Below are positions 1 through 5,967 of a stretch of 59,076 nucleotides of DNA, piece by piece; within the stretch, counting starts at the first letter, position 1; each line of letters opens with the position of its first letter. This DNA is from Helicobacter apodemus (GTDB lineage Bacteria; Campylobacterota; Campylobacteria; Campylobacterales; Helicobacteraceae), in contig NZ_JRPC02000015.1 of the NCBI RefSeq assembly GCF_000765745.2, forward strand, positions 1 to 59,076, given 5' to 3'. The translations under genes were made by a program, and so were the position numbers. Under the pieces are notes generated by a model, which saw only the letters and a list, made by a program, of their open reading frames with translations, was not told the origin of the DNA and ran no database searches.

Positions 1-867
1 ATCCTCCCTATTTTTAAGCTCTATAAAATGCTTCACCGCTATCCCGCTAAGTTTTGCACTCTCATAGTCTTGTAAGATTCTCTCTCTTTGTTTAGCTTGG
101 GCTTTTTGGTTAGGGGTGAGGTTATGCCAAGCGGTTGCATCATTGTGCTTTTCTGCTTTGTCATTGCGTCCCACCACTTCGTCATTGAGAGCGTTAGTGA
201 AGCAATCCATACTCTCGCATACATTACGCTTTGCCACTTCGTCATTGCGAGGGCTTTGCTTAAAGCTTTCCATACTCTCATCTACCCTTGCAGATTCCAC
301 TACTCCACCATTAGGTAAATTATTCCGATAAAGAGAGGAATTGCTGCTGACAATAGCCCTACTATTACACTCACTAGCATTAGCATTCCCTCTAGTGTGT
401 AGAGCTTCTCTTGAATTTTCTTTGAGAGCTTTTTCATTGTTAGCTCCTTTTTCTTCCATTTTATTTTCTTTACAAGCCAATGCTTTAGAATCCTTAGATT
501 CCATAACATTAGGTTGTGTTGTTTTATCTCTGCTTTCCACTGCATCTTTACTTGAGTTTTCACTACATATATGCTTTTCTGTGTTAGCAGATTCCACCAC
601 CTCACCCATTTCCTCTAGCACATACTTTATAGGATAGCCTTTTTCTATGGCTTCCACTTGCTTTTGGGATAAGGGGGTGTTCCAAATTTGGAGGATTTTG
701 CCTGCGTTGCCACCGATACCATTAGTGTAAGTAAAGTTTATTATAATAGACCTAATAGAAGAAATTTTTTTGCCACTCTGATTGGCTCTAAAACAAGCTT
801 TTTCTAGGCTCTTTTTATTAATATTAAAGGATTCCGCAAACTCTTTACTGCTTATCCATTGTCCCAT
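1..867 (-). CDS. Mu-like prophage transposase MuA, 5' part only
   Basis: An open frame of 289 codons starts with ATG at 867 and runs off the left edge without a stop. It begins MGQWISSKEFAESFNINKKS, and a little later reads NGIGGNAGKILQIWNTPLSQ, which resembles the N-terminal DNA-binding domain of MuA-family transposases. A charged, low-complexity linker (about residues 95-235) follows. Near the edge the stretch WHNLTPNQKAQAKQRERIL resembles the second DNA-binding region. The catalytic DDE domain would lie outside the window. MuA joins phage ends to target DNA during transposition and lysogeny. The start overlaps the stop of the preceding small gene (TAATG), so the two are probably translationally coupled. 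The linker holds a 60-base direct repeat. The family call is by eye and fairly secure from context (Ner-like gene, repressor). Confidence 0.8.
   Translation of the reverse strand, partial: MGQWISSKEFAESFNINKKSLEKACFRANQSGKKISSIRSIIINFTYTNGIGGNAGKILQIWNTPLSQKQVEAIEKGYPIKYVLEEMGEVVESANTEKHICSENSSKDAVESRDKTTQPNVMESKDSKALACKENKMEEKGANNEKALKENSREALHTRGNANASECNSRAIVSSNSSLYRNNLPNGGVVESARVDESMESFKQSPRNDEVAKRNVCESMDCFTNALNDEVVGRNDKAEKHNDATAWHNLTPNQKAQAKQRERILQDYESAKLSGIAVKHFIELKNRED
174..287. repeat. two ~60-bp direct repeats within the transposase linker
   Basis: CCACTTCGTCATTG occurs at 174-187 and again at 234-247, exactly 60 bases apart. The flanking text (AGCAATCCATACTCTC, AGCTTTCCATACTCTC) repeats at about the same offset, and a shorter relative, CTTTGTCATTGCG, lies at 156-168. 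The shape CGTCATTGCGAGG...GAAGCAATCCA resembles a dispersed palindromic element known from several bacterial genomes. Here it is read in frame through the muA linker. Confidence 0.6.
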
Positions 868-1037
868 TACATCACTTCCCTGAATACTTTAGCGGTTATA
901 TAACCTTCCTGAATGATTTCATCGGCAAACGCATTAGCCTCTTGTAAGCTATCAAAAAACCTAACATAATCTTCTGTATCACTATCTGCATAAATCACGA
1001 CAAAACCAGCTATTCTTTTTTCATTCTTTTTTTCCAT
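867..1037 (-). CDS. small hypothetical prophage protein, 56 aa
   Basis: This frame encodes 56 residues, beginning MEKKNEKRIAGFVVIYADSD and ending VFREVM. It is mildly acidic and has no membrane segment or motif I recognise. Its ATG directly follows the stop of the Ner-like gene (TAAATG), and its stop overlaps the transposase start (TAATG). That places it as the middle gene of an early lytic operon. Tight packing between two recognisable phage genes is the main support that it is real. No function can be assigned. Confidence 0.65.
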   Translation of the reverse strand: MEKKNEKRIAGFVVIYADSDTEDYVRFFDSLQEANAFADEIIQEGYITAKVFREVM

Positions 1038-1253
1038 TTACGCAACCTTAAATCCCTCTTTTTCTAGCATTTCTTTAAGTTCTTTGGCTCTGCCCCATTT
1101 ACCTTTTGTAATGCCTTTGGATAAATCACATAACACGCTATAATCAGAATCACTAAGACCTTTAGCTTTAGCCCAAGTGCGTAGCTTAAACCCCTTTTTA
1201 ACCATTTGCTTAGTGAGACAAGTAGATTTTTTACGCATTTTCTTATCTTTCAT
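1038..1253 (-). CDS. Ner-like small DNA-binding regulator
   Basis: This 71-residue basic protein has a helix-turn-helix-like segment (LRTWAKAKGLSDSDYSVLCD, about residues 24-43) followed by a KGKWGRAKELKEMLEKEGF tail. The layout resembles Mu Ner and related HTH proteins, which down-regulate early transcription and the repressor promoter. It is the first gene of the leftward early operon, directly opposite the repressor, exactly where ner sits in Mu-like phages. Similarity is by pattern and position only, so another HTH regulator is possible. Confidence 0.55.
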   Translation of the reverse strand: MKDKKMRKKSTCLTKQMVKKGFKLRTWAKAKGLSDSDYSVLCDLSKGITKGKWGRAKELKEMLEKEGFKVA

Positions 1254-1532
1254 AGCTATACCTTTACTTTTATGTTATAATCACACTTAACCACTCCACA
1301 AATGGAGTGGAAAAGATGTAAAAAGACTTAAGCTTTAATCTCTATTTTGATGGAGATTCTAAGCCTTAGCCACTTCACAACCTTTTTGAATCTAAATGTA
1401 GCATTTTAAATCCTTTTAAAAGATTGCAAACCCACCCCCCTACCACTTTTAAGTTTTTTATCTTTTTATGATAAAATTCTTTAAAAGTAATGAAATTATA
1501 GTCTATTTTAATAGACTTGTCAAGGTTTATTT
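1254..1532. promoter_or_regulatory. divergent early/repressor control region of the prophage
   Basis: This gap separates the leftward early operon from the rightward repressor gene. It contains a perfect 8-bp inverted repeat CCACTCCA/TGGAGTGG (1291-1298, 1303-1310). A longer imperfect hairpin at about 1330-1366 has AATCTC and GAGATT as its inner arms. A second exact 8-bp dyad AGTCTATT/AATAGACT (1500-1507, 1510-1517) ends 15 bases before the repressor start and is a good operator candidate. On the minus strand GATTATAAC just upstream of the Ner-like gene could be a -10 box. Roles are inferred from position. Confidence 0.5.
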
Positions 1533-2207
1533 ATGGATTTAAGAGAAAAAATAAGGACTGCGAGAAATGTGCTTGGTATCACACAAGGAGAATTAGCAAA
1601 AAATAGCGGAATATCTATACAAAATATAAAAAAACTTGAGACACAAGTCAATACAAATCCCACAAACAACACATTGCAAAAACTTGCTATTGCACTTAAA
1701 GTTGATAGTGATTATTTTGTCTCTCAAGTGTCTCCCAATCAAGAAAAATCTGTCTCTCAACCCAAAAATTCCTCCCAAACCTTAAACCAAGACGATTTTT
1801 ATTTTATTCCTAAGCTTAATATTACCGCTTCTGCTGGTGGTGGTAACGAATTAGAGGGACTAGAATGTTATGAGAGCGGACAAACACTAGCCATTGATAA
1901 AGCCTTTTTTAAAGCCATTCCTTCACACAATATCAAAGCTATAAGAGTAGATGGCTACTCTATGATACCATTACTATTCCCTGATAGCTGGGTAATTTTC
2001 GAGGAGGGCAACGAGTTTAAAGGTGATGGATTATATATCATAAACTACGCAAATCAACTAATGGTAAAGCTTTTACAGCTTAATCCTATAACAAATATTT
2101 TAGAAATTATAAGCACAAATAAAGATTATAAAAGTTATGAAGTTTCTCTGAGTGAGAGTCAAGAATTGTGTTTAATTAGAGGTAAGGTGTTAAGGTCAAT
2201 AATTTAA
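1533..2207 (+). CDS. prophage repressor, XRE helix-turn-helix plus S24 peptidase domain
   Basis: The 224-residue protein has an N-terminal Cro/CI-type helix-turn-helix (about residues 5-62, with ITQGELAKNSGISIQNIKKL) and a LexA/CI-like C-terminal domain. The self-cleavage elements are visible: a likely Ala-Gly cut site in ITASAGGGNE, the catalytic serine in VDGYSMIP, and the general-base lysine in MVKLLQ. Such repressors keep the prophage silent and are inactivated when RecA filaments trigger self-cleavage, so this prophage is probably SOS-inducible. It is divergent from the Ner/MuA operon and preceded by the dyad at 1500-1517, where it may act on its own promoter. The TTTTGTGA repeats begin directly after its stop codon. 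Confidence 0.85.
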   Translation: MDLREKIRTARNVLGITQGELAKNSGISIQNIKKLETQVNTNPTNNTLQKLAIALKVDSDYFVSQVSPNQEKSVSQPKNSSQTLNQDDFYFIPKLNITASAGGGNELEGLECYESGQTLAIDKAFFKAIPSHNIKAIRVDGYSMIPLLFPDSWVIFEEGNEFKGDGLYIINYANQLMVKLLQLNPITNILEIISTNKDYKSYEVSLSESQELCLIRGKVLRSII

Positions 2208-2326
2208 TTTTGTGATGATTTTTGTGAGTGTTTTTAATAGCGTTTAATACGAGGTTTAAGCCACTTTTTTAAGGGTGTTTTGTGATTGATTTTGTGATGT
2301 TTTGTGAAAAAATAGCCATTTTGTGA
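2208..2326. repeat. six exact copies of TTTTGTGA at the prophage end
   Basis: The octamer TTTTGTGA starts at 2208, 2220, 2278, 2290, 2300 and 2319, all in the same orientation and all within 119 bases. Some copies continue as TGTGATG or TGTGAAAAA. A cluster this dense just inside the end of a Mu-like prophage suggests binding sites for the transposase or repressor. The binding protein is inferred. Confidence 0.75.
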
Positions 2327-2356
2327 AAAATTCTAAACTTAATTTTCCATTTTAAA

Positions 2357-2430
2357 TCGAAGTAATTTAAAGAACAAACTTCTATTTTATCGCACTTTAA
2401 AGCACTTCGCTTTTAAAATTTGCACTTTGA
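2357..2430. other. probable left terminus (attL side) of the Mu-like prophage
   Basis: GCACTT occurs at 2392, 2402 and 2422, with related GAAGT/ACTTC words around 2358-2382. Such repeats are expected of MuA end-binding sites. Host sequence must resume before gmhB at 2489, so the phage/host junction lies between about 2425 and 2488. The exact terminal dinucleotide and the short target duplication cannot be set because the other phage end is outside the window. Confidence 0.5.
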
Positions 2431-2488
2431 AATAAAACTACCCCTTAAAATTTTATTGAATCTTAGTGAGCGGATTGGGCTGTGTGGT

Positions 2489-3055
2489 TTATGTCTCCTC
2501 AAATAAACTTAATGCTTCTTTTAGGGAATGAATATGATGCGTTGCATTAGGGGAATAATCATCTCCTATGTGGATTCTACGCTCTATTCCTACATTTAAT
2601 CCCGCAATCATATCGGTATCTTTATCTCCAATGATATAAGTTTGATAATCTTTTAAAGAGAGGTTAAAATCTCTAAGTGCTTGTAAGAGCATTCCGCTTT
2701 TTGGCTTTCTGCATTCGCACATTTCATCAGGTGTATGGGGGCAGAAATAGATTCTATCAAAGGCTATGTTTTGAGGTATAAATCCCTTTTTGCGTAATGG
2801 CATCATTAGGCAAGAAGTAATGCAGTTTTGCATATAGGCGTTTAGATGGTAAAAATCTTCTTGCGTGAAAATTTTGCGGTTAATTCCAGATTGGTTGGTT
2901 ATTAGAAAGCATAAGCTATTTTGTTCTTTAAGTTTTAAAAAAAGCTCCATAAAGTAGGGAGCGAAATAAAATTCTTCGATTTTATAGCCATAAGGGGAAT
3001 CTTCTAAATTTACAACCCCATCCCTATCAAAGAAAACGATTTTTCGTTTTTGCAT
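2489..3055 (-). CDS. gmhB: D-glycero-D-manno-heptose 1,7-bisphosphate 7-phosphatase
   Basis: This 188-residue HAD-superfamily phosphatase carries the nucleophile motif FFDRDGVVN (residues 8-16), the second motif LITNQSGI, and the third motif with IIGDKDTDM near residue 142. The Cys/His cluster (FCPHTPDEMCECRKP) matches the zinc loop of GmhB. It removes the 7-phosphate in ADP-heptose synthesis for the lipopolysaccharide inner core. Its partners hldE and hldD are about 37 kb away on the same strand. It abuts the transporter gene upstream, so the two are probably cotranscribed, and its 3' end is the first host gene next to the prophage. Confidence 0.9.
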   Translation of the reverse strand: MQKRKIVFFDRDGVVNLEDSPYGYKIEEFYFAPYFMELFLKLKEQNSLCFLITNQSGINRKIFTQEDFYHLNAYMQNCITSCLMMPLRKKGFIPQNIAFDRIYFCPHTPDEMCECRKPKSGMLLQALRDFNLSLKDYQTYIIGDKDTDMIAGLNVGIERRIHIGDDYSPNATHHIHSLKEALSLFEET

Positions 3056-3601
3056 TTAACGCACAATCCCTAAAAACTTCTGCATTCGTATCCCAAAAAG
3101 ATAAAAGAGGGGAGTATTAGAGAAAGCAAAAAAGAATTTTATTGCATAATCTCCGATTATTAGCATTAAAACATTACTCCAAGGCATAACAAATAAAAAC
3201 GCAATATGAAAAAAAATCATCGTATCAATAAGTTGGGAAAAAGCGGTGCTTCCAGCACTTCTAAGCCACCATATTTTAGGGAGTTTGGATTTTATCCAAT
3301 AAAAAATATAAACATCCATTTGTTGGGAGAAGAAAAAGGCAATCACACTAGCAATGGCAATCCTAAATTCTGCTAGGAATAAAGAGGGGATGAAAGCAAG
3401 TAATATTCCAATTCGCACTATTTTTAAGACTTTTGTTTTGTTATAACGTTCTGCTAATATATCTGATAATAAAAAAGTGAAAGGGTAGGTAATAGCACCA
3501 TAGGTAAGAAAATCATTAATCGGGAATTGCACAAGGTAGTTAGAGGTAATGATTAAAAAGGTAAAGACAAGAGTAGAAATACTCATTACTGCTAAAGACA
3601 T
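3056..3601 (-). CDS. queuosine precursor transporter, YhhQ/VUT family
   Basis: This 181-residue integral membrane protein has about six hydrophobic segments. The features typical of the YhhQ (vitamin uptake transporter-like) family are the stretches YGAITYPFTFLLSDILAERY and QQMDVYIFYW, and SAGSTAFSQLIDTMIFF near residue 117. Family members import queuosine precursors (preQ0/preQ1) for tRNA modification. queF, which makes preQ1, is also in this window, so the cell may both make and salvage the precursor. ATG at 3601 is preceded by an AGGGGAT ribosome site. It lies downstream of a strong palindrome and abuts gmhB. Confidence 0.85.
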   Translation of the reverse strand: MSLAVMSISTLVFTFLIITSNYLVQFPINDFLTYGAITYPFTFLLSDILAERYNKTKVLKIVRIGILLAFIPSLFLAEFRIAIASVIAFFFSQQMDVYIFYWIKSKLPKIWWLRSAGSTAFSQLIDTMIFFHIAFLFVMPWSNVLMLIIGDYAIKFFFAFSNTPLFYLFGIRMQKFLGIVR

Positions 3602-3630
3602 AAAATCCCCTATAAAAGTTCAAAATTATG

Positions 3631-3691
3631 ATAATGTTTTATAAGGCTTTGAATCAAAGCCTTATAAAACATTATCCCTTTAAGGGATAAT
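3631..3691. terminator. two overlapping perfect palindromes after rpsR
   Basis: A 21-bp perfect stem (arms 3631-3651 and 3655-3675, loop AAT) is followed by a second palindrome, ATTATCCCTT/AAGGGATAAT (3671-3680, 3682-3691), which shares ATTAT with the first. Only one can fold fully at a time. They lie between rpsR and the transporter gene, both on minus. This could be an intrinsic terminator or attenuator, but the downstream U-run on minus is weak. Confidence 0.6.
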
Positions 3692-3697
3692 CACTAG

Positions 3698-3955
3698 TTA
3701 GATTTTAAAAGGGTTTTCTACAACCTTCTTTCTATCTACAATATAAGGTATGAGTGCCATTTGTCTTGCACGTTTAATGGCGACTTCTACACGTTCTTGC
3801 CATTTTTTTGAGTTTCCTGTCAAGCGGCGAGGCATAATTTTATAACGTTCGGATAAAGAATGTTTTAACATATCAATATCTTTATAGTCAATAAAATCAA
3901 TTTTTGCCTCTGTATATCTGCAATATCTTTTAGAATATCTTTTCTTTTCTGCCAT
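3698..3955 (-). CDS. rpsR: 30S ribosomal protein S18
   Basis: This 85-residue basic protein has the S18 core [20 protein letters not shown], then [15 protein letters not shown] and a conserved helix with [14 protein letters not shown]18 binds with S6 in the platform of the small ribosomal subunit. It is the last gene of the rnr-holA-rpsF-ssb-rpsR run, 11 bases after ssb, with strong palindromes just beyond its stop. Length is normal for the family. Confidence 0.98.
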   Translation of the reverse strand: MAEKKRYSKRYCRYTEAKIDFIDYKDIDMLKHSLSERYKIMPRRLTGNSKKWQERVEVAIKRARQMALIPYIVDRKKVVENPFKI

Positions 3956-3966
3956 ATTGTATCCTT

Positions 3967-4452
3967 TTAAAATGGTATTTCCTCATCATTAATATCTATG
4001 ACGGGTATTTCTTGTTCTTTTGTTGTATTTTGAGGTTTTTGTTGTGCGTAATTAGGGCTATTTGGTGCTGTATATTCTGATGAGTAGTTATCTTCTTGGT
4101 TGTTTCCATAGGTCTCATTAGAATTTTGGGGTCTTCCTAGCATTTGCATACTTTCTGCTGTAATGCTATGCCGACTTTTCTTTTGCCCATTACTATCCAT
4201 CCAGCTCTCTAGCACCAAGCGACCCTCTATAAGCACTTGAGAGCCTCTTTTTAAATATTGATTTGCCACTTCAGCGGTTCTACCAAAGAGATTTACATCA
4301 ATAAAACAAGTTTCCTCGGCCTGTGTGCCATCTTGTTTTTTGTAACGGCGATTTGTCGCTAATCCTAATTTAGCTAATGCCGAACCATTTGGTAAATATC
4401 TTAACTCAATATCACGGGTTAAATTTCCTACTAAAATGACTTTATTAAACAT
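3967..4452 (-). CDS. ssb: single-stranded DNA-binding protein
   Basis: This 161-residue protein has an N-terminal OB-fold (about residues 1-110) beginning [20 protein letters not shown], then a Gln/Asn/Pro-rich flexible linker. The C-terminal acidic tip ends DEEIPF, the docking site for replication and repair partners. It coats single-stranded DNA as a tetramer. It lies between rpsF and rpsR, a classic arrangement that links ribosome and replication supply. Confidence 0.98.
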   Translation of the reverse strand: MFNKVILVGNLTRDIELRYLPNGSALAKLGLATNRRYKKQDGTQAEETCFIDVNLFGRTAEVANQYLKRGSQVLIEGRLVLESWMDSNGQKKSRHSITAESMQMLGRPQNSNETYGNNQEDNYSSEYTAPNSPNYAQQKPQNTTKEQEIPVIDINDEEIPF

Positions 4453-4470
4453 AATAATCCTTATAGCTCT

Positions 4471-4902
4471 TTAAACTTCTATTGTAGGGGATTGTTCTTT
4501 GTCATCCTCAATTTTTTCTTCTCTAGGTTCTTTATCTTTACTTTCTTTTAAGGCGATAGGTTTTTTGTTGTGAATGGCTCTATCAACAAGAACTTCCCAC
4601 GCTTTTTGTTCTTTTTTGCTATCATATTTGATAACAATAAAGCGTAAAATATCTTCATTAATACGATAAAGACGTTCTAACTCTAAAACTAATTTGGGTT
4701 CAGCTTTAAAGTAAATCACGAAGTAATAGCCACGTTTATTTTTTTTAATCTCATAAGCAAGATTTCGCATACCCATATCTAAAGTTGCACTAATCTCACC
4801 ACCATTATTTACAATCGCTGTTTTGTAAAAATCAATTTTTGTTGTGATTTCTTCTTGTGTTAAAGTGGGTTTTACCACAAACATAGTCTCATAAAAACGC
4901 AT
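4471..4902 (-). CDS. rpsF: 30S ribosomal protein S6
   Basis: The 143-residue protein begins [20 protein letters not shown], the usual S6 start. It keeps the [13 protein letters not shown] strand and the [11 protein letters not shown] strand. The last ~35 residues are a highly charged tail ([20 protein letters not shown]), longer than in many bacteria. S6 pairs with S18 on the small-subunit platform. A hairpin at 4922-4943 sits in its leader. ssb follows 18 bases downstream. Confidence 0.97.
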   Translation of the reverse strand: MRFYETMFVVKPTLTQEEITTKIDFYKTAIVNNGGEISATLDMGMRNLAYEIKKNKRGYYFVIYFKAEPKLVLELERLYRINEDILRFIVIKYDSKKEQKAWEVLVDRAIHNKKPIALKESKDKEPREEKIEDDKEQSPTIEV

Positions 4903-4921
4903 AAAACTCCTTTTGGATTCT

Positions 4922-4943
4922 GCCCCTTTCTAAATAAAGGAGC
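4922..4943 (-). promoter_or_regulatory. leader hairpin upstream of rpsF
   Basis: Read on minus, GCTCCTTT and AAAGGGGC form an 8-bp stem (one G-U pair) with loop ATTTAG, 20 bases before the rpsF start. It could be a weak terminator after holA or an autoregulatory leader for S6/S18. I do not see a convincing match to the published S6:S18-binding leader motif. Confidence 0.4.
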
Positions 4944-4965
4944 AAGGAATAAATAAGCCTCTATT

Positions 4966-5967
4966 CTATTTTAAAATTGCTTCAATTTTCATTAAAACCT
5001 TTAAAAATCCATTGCCTTTAGTTATGCCTTTAATGGATTCTTCACGCCATTTATTGAGATGATAAAATATGTTTTGGTATTGGGATTGATTAAGGCGGAT
5101 AGCGAGATTCTTTTTCTTTTCTAAAAGGGCTTGGGGGAGTTTATAGCCTAAGACTTCTTCAGAGCTTAGATTCCCATAGAGCTTAATATGGGTAGCAAAT
5201 AAAAAAAGGGTGAAAAAATATCTTTGGATCTCATTAATGAGTGAAACTTCTTCAAAACCTTGCTCTAAAAATTGCTCTAAATGGTGATAATAGGGTTTTT
5301 TTGTAAGCAATAATTCTAAAATTTCTTCATATGTAATACTTCCTAATCCATAACCTAAGGAATCCACAATTTGTGTATTAATCTCTTCATCAAAAATGCT
5401 ATATTTTTTTAATTCTGCGAGGGTTAAACCTAAATTAAAATTTTGTTGCTCTAAAATCTTTTTTAAAAGAAAATCTGAAATTCTAAGTTCAAATTTTGTA
5501 GCATATTCCCGCAAAATATTGAGGCTTTCTTTTAAATTTGGTTTGAAAAAACGCACTTCAAAAAAATCCTGCCCTTTAAAGCTTTGAATCATTGCCTTGC
5601 AGTCTTGTGCATATTGTGCGGAGGTTTTGTTGTCTGCTTGATAAAATTCTAAGATTAAATGTCCACTTTGGGTTTTTTGTAGGGTTGATAAAAGGGAGTC
5701 TAGCTGTTTTTTGGGGATTTTTTTATCTATTTTAATCCATACAAGTGAGGAATCTCCAAAAAGAGAGCCTTGAGAGAGACAAGAGAGGACAGATTCATAG
5801 TCAAAATCATTAAAATAAAAACTATTTTTTTCACAACCTTGTTCTAAAAGCTTTTGTGTGATTTTCTCTCCATAATATTCTATAAGAAAAGAATCTTCAC
5901 CATAAAGTAAAATAGCTCTTATAAGCGTGTTTTTAGCAAGTTTTACTTCAAGTTCTTTTTGATACAT
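4966..5967 (-). CDS. holA: DNA polymerase III delta subunit
   Basis: This 333-residue protein begins MYQKELEVKLAKNTLIRAIL followed by LLYGEDSFLIEYY, the degenerate P-loop start typical of HolA. The rest fits the clamp-loader AAA+ delta fold, including a region similar to LNLGLTLAELKKYS in domain III. Delta opens the beta sliding clamp. Sequence conservation in this family is low, so the call leans also on position: rnr directly upstream (stop and start adjacent) and rpsF downstream, the same order as in Helicobacter pylori. Confidence 0.88.
   Translation of the reverse strand: MYQKELEVKLAKNTLIRAILLYGEDSFLIEYYGEKITQKLLEQGCEKNSFYFNDFDYESVLSCLSQGSLFGDSSLVWIKIDKKIPKKQLDSLLSTLQKTQSGHLILEFYQADNKTSAQYAQDCKAMIQSFKGQDFFEVRFFKPNLKESLNILREYATKFELRISDFLLKKILEQQNFNLGLTLAELKKYSIFDEEINTQIVDSLGYGLGSITYEEILELLLTKKPYYHHLEQFLEQGFEEVSLINEIQRYFFTLFLFATHIKLYGNLSSEEVLGYKLPQALLEKKKNLAIRLNQSQYQNIFYHLNKWREESIKGITKGNGFLKVLMKIEAILK

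Noticed and set aside
39-605. Open frames on both strands within 39-605 (for example 80 and 101 codons on minus)
   Set aside because: They are other frames of the long transposase frame 867 to 1, which has recognisable MuA text; the odd repeats create spurious openings.
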